Origin: Pseudozyma flocculosa PF-1
Taxonomy: Eukaryota > Basidiomycota > Ustilaginomycetes > Ustilaginales > Ustilaginaceae
Length of the DNA: 64,000 bases
Reading direction: 5' to 3'
Assembly: GCF_000417875.1 (NCBI RefSeq)
Contig: NW_006920890.1
Span: 426,205 to 490,204, forward strand
Position 1 is the stretch's first letter, and the number at the start of each line of letters is the position of its first letter. The notes under the pieces are model-generated. The model did not search any database. It was given only the letters and a program-made list of their open reading frames with translations, and was not told the origin of the DNA. Shown in pieces: positions 11,600-23,600 of this stretch. The translations under genes and the position numbers were made by a program.

Positions 11600-11600
11600 G
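11534..11600. repeat. (CT)n microsatellite
   Basis: Long CT dinucleotide tract, nearly perfect to about 11590 and then degenerate (tttctctctg). Confidence 0.95.
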
Positions 11601-12182
11601 TCTTTCGACCGCGCTCGACTCCAAGCCGTCCCATCATTGTCACTCCTGTCTCAGCCGCTCAGCCGCTTTGTTGTTCGGGCCGCAGCGTCATCGTGTCAAT
11701 CTGACTGCCTAGCGGTCATGCAGTGTGAAACGGTCGAAGCTTGAGCTTGCGAGGGCGGCGCAATAGCGGGGGTTGCCTTTGCCAGACAATGAAGAGACCG
11801 GGGCCGGCGGAGCAGAGGGTCGAGGGTTGGGTCGCGAGACCAACAGAAGGAGCAGCGCGCCCAACAAGACCAACACCAGCCTGCCCCTGAACTGCACGAT
11901 GGGCGCACGCCTGCAGAAACAAGGGCCCGACCCAAGTCGCCGGCATGAAGCCAGCTTGGCCAACCTGGCAGGCGTAGAGCCAGAGCAGCGCTCTCTCTGG
12001 TCGGAGGATTTCCGGGGGCTGAAAGCTCCGGTAATATCACTTTGGGCGTCGTTGCCGCATTTCGACCGAGCCTGTGATGGCAGGCAGGCTCCAAGAACAT
12101 AAAGAGGTAGGTCGACCTCTTCCCGTTTCGCCTCGCCTCCCTCCTGCCTTCCACCACCACCGTCCCCGCCCTGCACTGCACC

Positions 12183-13467
12183 ATGTCTGAAACGAACCCG
12201 CTCCTGGCGGGCCGGGATGGCCGTTCGCCCTCTTCCTCGTCCTCGACGCACGCCCGCTCGCGACCCTCGTTCAACCTCGGCGTGCGACGTCCCTCGCACT
12301 CCTACCGCCGTCCGAGCCGCAGCGACAGCCTGAGCAACGCCGAAGTCCACCCGGACCCCAACCACGTCGAGCCGCTCCTCCCCGCCTCGGCCCCACACCC
12401 CGACCAGGAGACTCGACTGCACAGGCCCAAGTGGTGGAGGAAGGACTACCTCACCGGCGAGCCCAACGAGTGGGCCAAGTTCCGATACATCTGGAGAGAG
12501 GAGTTTGCGTAAGTCGCGAAGCGATCCCGGCAGCCTGCCGTATCGCTTGCGCAAAGGCTATCGATCTGACATTCAGAGACCGCCTCCCCCTCGTCCCGAT
12601 CCCGTCGACCGACACAGCGAGTTCTGGGGCACGTTCATGATCCTCCTGTTTGGCGCGGGCGTCGAGTGCCAGGTCAACCTGCACTACGCCTCGAGCGTGC
12701 GCACCTCGAGTGCATTCGGCTCCTACCTCTCGGGCCGACTGGCCTGGGCCGCGGGCGTCTCGATCGCCTCCTGGGTCTCGGGCGGCATCAGCGGCGGGCA
12801 CTGCAACCCGACAGTCACGCTGTGCCTATCCCTCTACCGAGGTTTCCCTCTCCGAAAAGTGCCCTGGTTCATCCTCTCGCAGCTCCTCGGCGCCACGGCA
12901 GCCTCGCTGGTCGTCTACTTCAACTACTTCCACAGCATCTCGCTCTTTGAAGGCGGCTCGGCATCGCGCACCGTCGTTGGGCCGCACGCCACCGCGCCCC
13001 TCTTCTTCACCTTCCCCGCGCCCTACCTGCCGTGGTACTCGGCCTTCTACTCCGAGTTCCTCGCCAGCGCCACGCTCGTCATGGCCATCTTTGCGCTGTC
13101 GGACAAGTCGAACCTCGCGCCGCCCAAGGGCACGCAGCCCTTCGCCGTCTTCCTCGTCCTGCTCGCCATCGGCAGCTCGTTGGGCTTCGACACCGGCTAC
13201 GCCATCAACGGCGCGCGCGATACCGGGCCAAGGATCGCCCTCTGGCTCGTCGGGTACGGCAGCCGCGTCTGGACCCACGATGGCTTCTACTGGCTCTGGG
13301 CACCTTGGATCGCCTCCATCTCCGGTGGCACCCTCGGCGCTGCCCTCTACGACCTCTTCATCTACACCGGCCGCGACTCGCCCGTCAACCGACCCAGGGT
13401 CGACCGAGCCTCGCTCGACGAGGGCGGCCACCAGCCCGTCTTTGGCGGAGTCGACGAGGAGGATTAG
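12183..13467 (+). CDS. Aquaglyceroporin (MIP family channel) with altered NPA boxes
   Basis: Two exons, 12183-12508 and 12618-13467, give 391 aa. The intron is 109 nt with a GTAAGT donor and gacacag acceptor; an earlier attcag acceptor would break the frame. A hydrophilic Ser/Arg-rich N-terminal tail (about 105 aa) precedes six membrane spans and two half-helices. The first channel box reads GGHCNPT (N172, T174 in place of Ala). The second reads INGARDTGPR (N306, G307 in place of Pro). The pore Arg (R309) and the following Asp (D310) are kept; that Asp marks glycerol-type facilitators. Non-canonical NPA boxes are also known in yeast Fps1. Likely role: glycerol and/or water passage at the plasma membrane. 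It faces the SSK2-type kinase gene tail to tail with about 300 nt between stops. Confidence 0.92.
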
Positions 13468-13765
13468 AGGCACAGACGCAGCGACGACCCTTCGAGCATC
13501 CTTTTCTCGTTCACGACCTCGCCTCACCTTCATCGCACCCAGCATAGAGCCCTCTTGATGTCAGACGGGTCACGCCCCCGATTTGCCCACCGTGTTTGTC
13601 CGCTTTCGCGCGTCCTGCGGCGACCGAGGAAGGGTTGCAGAGGTCGAAAGCGTTGCAGCTGGTTGGATACTGTCTAGGGGTACAAGGCCTGCTCGGGCAG
13701 GCAGGCACAGCAGCAGGGGATGATGCGACGCCGATTCGACGTTTGGGCTCCGACTCTCGCACGCC

Positions 13766-16700
13766 TCACTCGACGTCCTCCGGCGGCTCGACGTAAGGGT
13801 CGAGGTCAGTCTCGTCGAGCTCGGCCGCCGCCACGTCGTCGTACTCGCCGCCCTCGAGGTCCTCGTCGCCGCCCGCGTCGGCCTGGCGCAGCTCGTTGAT
13901 CTCCCTCTCCTCCTTGCGGTACTGCATGTCGGCCACCAGGGCCTGGTAGCCCGGGTGGCGGTGGTCCGGGTGTCCCGCCCGGTCCGGCGTCGGCGAGAGG
14001 TCGAGGGCCTCGCCGTCGAATGCCTCGCTCGGCGGAAGCTGCTCCAGGTCGACCTGCAGGTCCGAGCTCAGTCGTTCCATGCTCGGCTTCCTCGCCTCGT
14101 CGTCGGTGTAGAATCCGGGCGACATCGGATGTTCGTGCGCGATGAGATCGTCGCCGGCCGCGTCGTCTGCAGAGGGCGAGGATCCGGCCGCGTGCTGCTT
14201 CTGCTCGTGCTGCTGCTGCTGCGCTCGCCGGAACGAGGCAGCATTGTGGACCGACATCGACGTGCCCGCCGAGGTCGCCGCGGCTCCGGCTGAGCCCGTG
14301 TCCGGACGCGAGCGGGAGAAATCAGAGATGCTCGACGACAGCGACGACAGCGCGGAGCGGTCGGCATTGAGGTTGTTGAGCGTCCGGACGCCGGGAGTCG
14401 CAGCCGCCGCGGCCACGCCAGCGGTTCCGTTGGTGGCCTTGACGGGCGCGAAGCTGTGCGACGAGGCCTCGCTCTGTCCATCGGCAAAGGCGGTCCCGGC
14501 CGCCTCGGACTCGACTGTGGGAGGCCAGCAAAGATCGAGAAAGAGGGGACAAAAAGAGAGAGAGCGAGAGTCGGTCAGTCGCGTGCCATCATCGACGCCT
14601 TCTCCTCGGCCGCCCCGCCGGGTACCCACGCTCGGCTGCATTGGCGGCGTTGAGCTCGTCGACAAAGTTCTTGATCCACGGATGCTCGCGCATCTCGGCC
14701 GCCGAGGGGCGCTCGTAGGGGTCGATGGCGAGGCAGCTGCGGATAAAGTCGATGCCGAGCTCGCTGAGCTGGCTGGGGTCGGGCAGCGGCGGATGTTGCT
14801 GGGCCATGCCGATGTGGAACATGATGGCCCACTCGTTGTCCAGCTGGCTCCAGGGCCTCCGGCCCGTGGCAAACTCGAGCACGACGCATCCGAGCGACCA
14901 GATGTCCATGGCGCCGCGCCGGCCTCGGTTCTCGCCCTTGATGACCTCGGGGCTCATGTACATGGGCGTGCCCTGCAGGCTCTGCATGGCCGCCGCGGCG
15001 CCGACGGGCTTGCCGTCCGGCCCAATCATGCCGGCACCCCCGAGGCCCCCGGGCCCGACGACGCCGGGCCGGCGGCTGCGCTGGATGGTGCGCGAGTTCT
15101 TGGCGAGCACCTTGGCAGCGCCAAAGTCGACAAACTTGATGACGCCCATGTGGTCGAGGAGGATATTGTCCGGCTTGATGTCGCGGTGGACGATGCCCTT
15201 CGAGTGCAGGTAGACGAGGCCGTCGAGCATCTGCAGCGTATACACCTGGATCACGGTCTCGTCCTCGATGCGCCCGTGCTCGAGGAGCGCCGCGAGGCTG
15301 CCGCCCTGGCAGTACTCCTCGAAGATGTAGACGCGGTCGCGGTGGACCTCGAGGCCGTAGTACTCGACGATGTTGGGGTGGCTGAGCATCGACATGACGT
15401 GCATCTCGTCCTTGATCTGCTTGTAGAGGCCCGGCGTCGACGAGATGTCCTGGAAGCGGATCTCCTTGACGGCCATGAGGCCTCCCGAGTCGAGGTTGAC
15501 GGCGAGGTAGACGGTGCCAAAGGTGCCGCCGCCGATAAACTGGCCCTGCTGCCAGCGGATGGTGACCTTGCTAGCCGACTGCGCGAGGAACTGGAGGCTG
15601 CGGTCCTCGAGCCGCGTGTCGTCGAGGACGCGGCCGATGACGCGCTGCTCGGACTCGAGCTCCTGCCGCGCCTGGTCCCACTCGCGCACCTTGAGCACCC
15701 ACCGCTCCTCGGTCGCCTGCATCGCCGTGTCGAGCTTGTTGAGCCGGTGCTGCGCGCCGATGCCCGGCCCGAGCCGCAGCAGCGCCTGCCCCGTCCGGTC
15801 GGCGCCGTACACCTGGACCTGGTGGAGGTCGTCGCTGAAGGCCTGGTTGGACGCCGCCAGCCGCTTGCGGTCCGCCTGCTCCTTTTCGAGGCGCTCCTGC
15901 TCGGCCTGCGCCTTGGCCACGCTGCTCCTCGCGCCGAGGATGTCAAAGTGCGAGATGAGGAGCGCCATGCAGCTGGCCACCTTGCTCCGCAGCAGGGCAA
16001 AGTCGGCCTGGGTGATCCGGAAGATGTTTTCGGACGACGTGATGTAGTTGGCGTTGCCCAGGGCCGTGACTGCCCACTTGAACGTCTTACGCTCGCTGGG
16101 CACGCAGTCGTCGCAGATGAAGGCGACCCAGTCGATGGCCAGCCTCGCGAGCGCCAGCGTCATCTGGTTGCGCAGCCGCACCGACTCGATGAACGGCAGC
16201 GCTCGCCGCCCCTGCTCGGCGGCCATGCTGTAGCTGTTCTGGATCAGCTCGTCGCAGTCGCCGCTCGCGCTGACCTGGACATTGTCCGTCGTCGTGCTCT
16301 TGGGTGTCTGGTTGCGGTTCTGCTTGGCGCTGAGCCCGCGGAGGCGCCGCCGGATCTCGGGCACCTTTCGGATGATGGTGTCCGAAAGGAGGTAGACGCC
16401 CTTGTTGATCTCCTCGAGGCCAGCCTGGATCCGTCCCATGTGGGCCATGTGGTCGTTGAGCGTCTCGAGCGGGAACGACGTCGAGCCGTCGTCCGAGATG
16501 TCGTCGCCCTTGCCGTTGACGACGACGCTGCCACCGGCGGGGCCGCCCGCCGGCTCAGACGAGAAGACGGCCTGGAAGTGGCGCTTGCACAGCTCGAGCC
16601 GCCCTTTGGGACCGTCGGCGACGAGGCGCAATCTGCGGTCGGCCAGCGAGATGTCCACTTTGGGCATGACGTGATGCATCACCTTGCCCGTCCACATGAA

Positions 16701-19700
16701 CGGATCGCGCGGGCTGAGCAGCAGCAGGTAGCGGGCCCGCTCGTCGTCGTCGCCGGTGACGGACCCGGCCTGCTCGATGTTGTCGCGCGAGCCGGACATC
16801 TGGATCGCGTCGTCGTGGTCGTCGCCCTCCGGGTTGAGGACGTTGGCGTTGGCGGTCGCGTTGGCCTCGGCTGCCAGGGCAGAGTCTTCGTCGCTGGGGC
16901 GCACGCGGTGAAGGCACTTGCAGAGCATCTCGCGGATCAGCTCTGGCTTATCCTGCAGGCTCGGCTCGGCGATGAGGTAGATTCCCTTCTCCTCGAGCGA
17001 CTCGGTGTAGACCAGGAAGTAGTCGTGGTCGATGAGCGTCTGCATGAATTCGGCCAGGCCCATGGCATTCGAGGGCGCCGTCCCTTCCGACTCGTCGTGC
17101 GACGGAGAAGAAGCGGCGGCGTCGGCGGCGTTGTCGGATGCGGGTCGCAGCGTGCCGAGGTCGTACTCGGCGGCGTTGTCGAGGCGGTTGCGGATGTCCC
17201 TGGCGAAGCCCAGCAGCTTTCGGCTGCGGATGCGCACGCTGTCAAACACCGAGTGGATCCAGCGCGCCCGGTCCTCGAGCGTCACAAGGCTCTTGCCCTT
17301 GGCCAGACCGGCGCCCGCAGCGTGCCCGCCGCCGGATCCGTCCGGTCCCGAGGCGAGGCCGACGGGGCCCGACGCCGGGTTCGGCATCCGCTTGGCCATC
17401 TCCTCGCCCTTGCTGCTGAACGTGGCCGTGAGCTCGCGGTTGAAGTAGCGCGAGATCCGCTTGAACAGCTTGTTGACGAACTGGGTGATGTTGGTGGCGA
17501 CGATCGTATCTCCGCCCTCGATCGACTCGACGGCGGTGCTGAGGAAGCGCCACTCGGGCTCGAGGATCTCGGTCTCCTTGAAAAACGTGCTCGCCCGCAG
17601 CTTCATCCGCAGCAGGCGGAAGAAGAACTTGAGCGCGTCGCGCAGCACCTCGTCGTAGCCTTCGGCGATGCACGGCGTCAGGTCCCAGCCCCGCGCCGGG
17701 TCGGCGACGATGATCTTGGTGTACTGCATCTTGACGCGGCACGCCATCGCCAACGCCGTCCGCACGTCGTCGGTGAGCGAGTCGACGATGAGCACGCTCG
17801 GCTCGGACAGCTTGCCCGCGTAGTCGAGGCGCAGCCTGAGCGCGCCCTGCATCAGCCGCGTCGGGAAGTTGATCAGCGTGACGAGCTCCGGCTCGAACGA
17901 CGGCAGAGCCATGCTGCGGAACGCCTCGTGGTGCTCGAGGATGGTGGCCTTGGCCTTGGTGATGAGCTGGTACAGGCTCGACAGGGTGCGCGTCTCGAAC
18001 GTCGACTGGAGGCTCCCCTCCTTCTGGATCCGCTCGACAAAGGTGCTGTCGTCAATCTCGGGCGCATTGTCGGCGTCGTGGTGGTCGCCCGAGTGGTCGC
18101 CGGCGGCGTCGTCGGTCGAGGCGTCGGCGGCCGATGCGCGCTGGCGGTGCTCCGAGATGTCCAGCGTCTCGCTGCCCGTCCACTTGCGGAGGATGCCGAT
18201 CTGCTGCTGCAGGCTGGTGGTCGTCGTATACCAGCTGATGAGGGCATCGAGCTTCGCTTGGACCGCCTCGTCGGCCCACTCGGGCACCACCTCCTTGGCC
18301 TTGCGCACCGACGGGAACTGCTCCTCTGCGCTGTCGATCCGCTCCAGTAGCGCGCCGACGTCGTGCAGCACCTTGTCCTTGTCCTTGTCCGCATCGGCGG
18401 TGGGCGCGCCCGGTTTCGCCGAGTCAGGGTCGTGGCCTGCGCCCTCGCTGCTGCTCGCCACGGCGTCCGAGTCGGCGCTGACGGCGTCCCTGGGCGACTT
18501 GGGCGCCGGCTGCAGCTTCGAGGCCTCGATCTGCTCCTGGCGAAACTGCCTGATCTCGTCGATGAGGTCGCGCAGCATCTTGGCCCACCCTTCGCTGAGG
18601 CGCTTCTCCTCCTCCTCGATGGCGCCGCGGTGGAGGCCGCGGCCCCGCAGCGTGGCGCGGATGTCGAGCCAGCGGCGGTACGAGAGCTCGGTGCGCGTCA
18701 GGTCGGGCGTGTCGACCGAATTGATCCGCTTGGTCTCGGACTTGAGCACCTCGGAGTCGAGGACCGAGGCGAGCATCGTCTGCCACTCCATGCGCTGCTG
18801 GACGTTGACGGCGGGCAGCTCGCCGGGCGTCAGCTCCATGGGCGTGTTGAGGTCGCACGGGAATACAGGGCCCGGAGTGCTGACGCTGGCCGGATCGACG
18901 GGCGGCAGCAGCCCGTTTGGGCTCCGAGCCGATTTCGCCGCGCGGTGAGCATCGGGCGCCGAGAGCTGCGCGCGGCCGGGAGCCTGCGGTGGTGCCGTGG
19001 CGCGCTGCTGGCGAAAGGCGTCTGGAAAGTCGTGGTCGTCGTCGGTCTCGTCCGTGTGGTCGTCGAGGCTCGAGTAATGGTCGAGGGCGCTGGACGCGGC
19101 TGCCTTGTCCGCCTTGTCCTTCTTGACGTTGAGTCTCCCACGAGAAAAGTAGTCGTCGCGATCGACCTGGCCACCGCCGTCGTCGTCGGCTGGGTCCTCG
19201 CCGTCTGACTCGTCGAAGCCCTCGTCGTTGGCATAAGGGGCGGCCTTTCGCCTCTGGTAGTCGACCTGCCTGGCTACGGTGCTGTCGCTCGGATCCGCTG
19301 GCATGGCGAGCTGACTCGGGTCGCGGTCCTCGGGCAGGGGTGCGCCGAAGCCCGTGGTGCGCGAGCGAGACTGGACGTGGCGCAGCGACGAGCTGCTACG
19401 CGGAACGGGCCGCGGTCCCGTCCGCGTCCCCGCGCCCGCCGCGGGCACCTTGCGAGCTTCGGGCGAGGCCGAAGGGGAAGAGGAGCCCTCGGCGAACGAG
19501 ACTGAGCTTATCCTTTTCCTTGGCAGATTCGACGCCTCCCCGCTATCGGTCAACCCGCCATCCGGTGGCTGCCCGTCATCGGAAGCTGCCCGATCCGGGT
19601 GGCCAGGTAGATGGACAGCCGCGCGCGGTCGGTGCTGCTGCTCCTCGTCTTCGACGTCCTCCTCGCTCTCCTCGTGGAGGGGTATCTCGCTGATGTTGGA

Positions 19701-19706
19701 CGCCAT
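13766..19706 (-). CDS. SSK2: SSK2/SSK22/Wis4-type MAP kinase kinase kinase of the HOG stress pathway
   Basis: Two exons, 19706-14630 and 14514-13766, separated by a 115-nt intron (GTGGGT donor, ccacag acceptor), give 1941 aa. The first ~1370 residues contain the long conserved SSK2-type regulatory region. The kinase domain spans about 1380-1675: glycine loop GGGTFGTVY, VAIK-like lysine in MAVKEI, catalytic HRDIKPDN, DFGAAK, and GTPMYMSPEVI. The DFGAAK and EGTPMYMSPE style is typical of this MEKK4/SSK2 family. It phosphorylates the Pbs2-type MAPKK upstream of Hog1 in response to osmotic stress and two-component signalling. The activation loop carries a Gly/Pro-rich insert of about 30 residues between DFG and the GTP motif. 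The second exon encodes a Gln/Ala-rich acidic tail of about 250 aa with no recognised domain. The first exon alone would stop soon after the kinase domain in a poor sequence (RPRRRRR), which supports the intron. Confidence 0.93.
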
Positions 19707-20611
19707 CTCGTCGGGCGGTGGCGAGGAAGAGGGGACAGATAGGCCGCTCTCGTTGGCTCTCGAGCTGCTCGACGTGCTGGTATGAGGGCCCTGTTTCGGG
19801 TGTGATCCGAATTGCGCTTGCCGTGCTGGCGGGCTGGCGGAAGATCAGGACGAGGGCGCGACGGAAGTCTGGCCGCTGTGCATCGAGTTTCTCCACGAGT
19901 CGGGCGAAAGGGCGGCAAAGAGCAGGTGGTGGTGGTGGTGGGACGGCCGTCAGATCGCAGAGGGCAGGTACAAGCCTCTCGAAAGGCTGCCGGGATCTTG
20001 CGAAAAGCTGTGCGGCAGCGGTGGACGAGCGGCTGCGGCGAGGGAAGGACGAGAGCGGACGTTCCGACGGGTCAACCCGCGCGCGTCGTCGTCCCAAGAC
20101 AGCGACTCGGAGATCGGCCTGGTCCGCGTCGGTGCCAGCCGATTGCGATGCAACGTTACTCTTGCAGTGGTCGAAGCGTGGGCGCCAGGAAGCGGCAGGG
20201 CCGAGTGCAGAAGTCGTAGTGCGATGGATGGCGGTGGCGGCGATGGTGGTGAATCGCCGGTGCGCTGGACTCGAAGTGGAGCATCGACAGGGCGGTAGTG
20301 GCAGAGGCAGAGGAGGGTCCCCGCCCGATGCGCGCAGATGGACCCCATCCCTCGCTGCCGGAAGTCGGCACTCGAGGAAGGGCTGCCTGGGGCCCTGGCC
20401 TGCCAGATGGCCGGCGGGGGGCGCGCACAAGCCAAGCCGACAGAGAGGTTGCCAGCTGCGAAGGCCTGCTTGCCTCTTCTGTCGACCTCGACCTCGGCTC
20501 CTCTGTTCGGATCCCTCTTCCCCTCACTCCTGGCCCAATCGGCACGTTCAACCTTCGCCCGTCTTCTGCGACTCTTCCCCCTCTGTCAAGGCGGACGGAA
20601 AGGAGCGCCAG
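19707..20611. other. Divergent promoter region between SSK2 and RIC1
   Basis: About 900 nt between two divergent starts. The RIC1 frame stays open upstream through the whole region, but family alignment puts the start at 20612, so this is probably promoter and leader sequence. No clear TATA box was seen. Confidence 0.55.
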
Positions 20612-23600
20612 ATGTACTGGCCCACGTCGTCGGCAAAGAGGCTCCACCTCTCCCCCTCGGGCCTCGACCGACCCCTTCGAGACACGACACCTGGCCACGA
20701 TCGCAAGCACGACTCAGGTCACGCGAGCCAAGATGATCCTTCAGAGGGGCCTCGCAGCGAGCACCTCGTCCACCTTGCAAGGTCCAGAAACGGCCAGATG
20801 TGGGCCACGCTCAACGCCCACACCATCTCCATCTGGCAGACCCGGCCCTCGCAGGTCGTGGCCGCCCTCACCAGGACCGCCCGCAGCCTCGAAGAGTACG
20901 GCAGCAACACACGCATCGAGTGGAGGCCCGACGGACGCGCCCTCCTCGTAGAGACCGACAAGTCGTTCCTGCTCCTCTACAGCCTCGTCTACCTCTACCC
21001 TTCATCCGCCATATACAGCTACGTACCCCCATCGGGCTCCGGCACAAAGTCAAAGACGGGCGAACCGCTCGCCCCGGGACCCAACTCGCTCAAGAACTCG
21101 TTTGCGCCGGGCGCAGGTGAGAGCGCTGCGGCTGGCGACCTTGGACTGGCCGGGCTGGTCGGCGAGGCATGCGAGCTCCGCTTCCGCCTCGTGATTCGCA
21201 TCGACGCTGGCCTCCGGTGGGCCACGTCCATCGAGACGCACATGCTCGTCAGCACCGTTTCTCCCCCGGCCGTGCAGTGCATCCGATGGCCCGACGACGC
21301 CAACGACGCCGTGCCCCGCCGAGACGGCGACAACTCGCCGGGGAGCAGCACCAGCCTGATCAGCTCTCTCGATTGGATGCTGCCGAGCGCTACAGGCGAC
21401 GACACCGACAAATACCCCGCCGTACATGTCGAACAGATCCACTACTCGAGGCCGATGGACGTCTTTGTTTGGATCACGTCCGACGGGCGCGCCTATGCGG
21501 CCAACCTCGACCTCGACAGCCGGACAAAGCCGTGGCAGGGGCGGTGCTTCCACGGCGCACGCCCGCGGACGAGGCGGTCCTCTGCAGCTGCCGGCGGCCA
21601 CCTGTCTCGAGCCGACAGCATGCGGTCAGAGATATCCGAAGAAGGCTCTCATGCACCTCGAAAGCGGACCGAGGACGAATCCGGCGGCGCCTCTGCGAAC
21701 GCTGAGGCGGCGCCCGTCCCGCTTTCGGCGGAGCAGAGGTGCACCTCGGTCTCGATCAACGCCAGGTTCAGCCTGATCGCTGTGGGGCTGCAAGATGGCA
21801 CGATCGCTGTCTACAACTATCGCGCTGCAGGTCGGACACCGACGCCTTCTCACACGCTGTCGGTGCGCCAGGCGCTCAAGTCGACGGCGAGCTATCTCCA
21901 GACCGGTGCCGTGCGATCCCTGAGCTGGACCAGCGACGGGTACGCCCTCGCAGTCGGCTGGGACAAGGCCGTGGGCGTGTGGAGCACCTACGGCAAGCTG
22001 ATGGGCTGCAGCCTGCGCGAGGACTGGGAGACGGCGTCGAAGCACTTTTCCGACTCGTTCATGTTTGGCGCTCGCGACCTCTTCTGGGGTCCCGGAAACA
22101 CGGACCTCTTCGTGCTGGCCCAGTCGAAGCCCGACAAGCCGCTCGATTGCGACAACCAGCTGTTTGTCCTGCCGTTCGCCAAGTCGGCCGTCGCCGGCCA
22201 GCACTCGCCCGACAACACCCGCTTCGCCTTCTTTCAGACCGACGACAGCGTCCACGTGTATCGCGGCGGCGATCAGCCGGATCTCAGCGTCATTGACCCG
22301 GAGAGCGACGTCTGGCACCACGTCAAGATCCCGCAGGCCTACCTGGCGGCCAGCTGGCCGATCCGCTATGCGTCGATCAGCTCCGATGGCAAGCTCATCG
22401 CCGTCGCCGGCCGGCGTGGACTGGCCCACTTCAGCTCCGCTTCGGGTCGATGGAAGACGCACAAGTCGATCGCTCAGGAACAGTCCTTCGTGGTGCGCGG
22501 AGGCATGCAGTGGTTCCAGCACGTGCTGATCGTCGCGTGCGATGCGGGCGGCGAATACCAGCTGCGGCTCTACTCGCGCGACTTGGATCTCGACTCGTCC
22601 CACCTGCTCGATCTCCAGGTGCTGCCGAGCCCCGTCATCCTGACCAGCCTGTTCGACAACAGCTTGCTCGTCTACACCGCCGACAACACCTTCTACCACT
22701 TCCTCATCGACCTCGCCGACGACCGCATCCGGCTACGGCTGTGCGGCAGCATCACGTTCGAAGGCGTCGTCGGCGAGCCGGCACGCGTGCGCGGGATGAG
22801 CTGGATGATCCCGCCGAGCCAGCAGCGGTTCGGCGACCCGGTCGACGACCTGACGGTGGCGACCATCATTTTCCTGATCGACGGCAAGCTGGTGCTGCTG
22901 CGCCCACGTCGGTCGGCCGATGGCGAGGACGAGGTGGCGTACGACATGCAGATCCTCGCCGACAAGATTGAATACTACTGGACGCACCTGCAGGGGATCG
23001 GCACGCTCGAAAACTCGCTGTGGGGCTATGACGGCACGGGGATCAAGCTGTGGCTCGATGCGCTCACCATCGAGACCTTCGACATGGACGACGACGATAG
23101 CTCTGACATCGAGGGCGCGCACGAGTACAAGACCATCGAGGAGAGCGTCAGCATGCCTCTCGACTTCTACCCGCTCTGCGTGCTGCTCGAAAAGGGCATC
23201 GTCATCGGCGTCGAGTGCGAGGTGTCGCTGCGCCGATCCCTCGACTTTGCCATCTTCCGCACCAACACCAACACCCATCTCTTCCTCCACCAGGTGCTGC
23301 GCAACTACCTCGAAAACGGCCAGCTCGACGAGGCCGTCTTCTTTGCGTCGTACTACCAGTCGCTCGTCTACTTTGCCCACGCGCTCGAGATCCTGCTGCA
23401 TGCCGTGCTCGAGGACGAGGCGGATGCCGGGCTCGGCGACGTCGAGTACCTCCGAAGCGCGTCCGGTGCGATGCTCCAGCGGGAGCGGAGTGCGTCGAGC
23501 CTGCTCGCCGACGTCGAAGACGAGTCGTTCGAGGAGGGCGAGCAGGGCAGACAGGCAGACAGCGGCGCAGACGAGGGCGGCAGCGCATCCGAGGCGGGCC

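Larger units (their letters stand above)
10908..12182. other. Intergenic region with CT microsatellites and an assembly gap
   Basis: Between the SWIM/RING gene and the aquaglyceroporin gene, both on the + strand. It contains two long CT tracts flanking an N gap, plus a CGTACC/CCGT-type imperfect repeat block (about 11436-11530). The last 80 nt before the next start are C/T-rich, as usual for a fungal leader. No coding signal was found. Confidence 0.6.

Noticed and set aside
12577..12617. Earlier splice acceptor (attcag at 12576) for the aquaglyceroporin intron
   Set aside because: It would put the channel sequence out of frame with the N-terminal exon.
14142..18350. 1402-codon open frame on the + strand
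   Set aside because: It lies opposite the SSK2-like kinase, whose protein is clearly recognisable. The + frame is open only because of high GC content and has no recognisable features.
19718..20611. Upstream in-frame extension of RIC1 by 298 codons
   Set aside because: The conserved start MYWP matches the family, and the extension is Arg/Ser-rich noise within the divergent promoter with SSK2.
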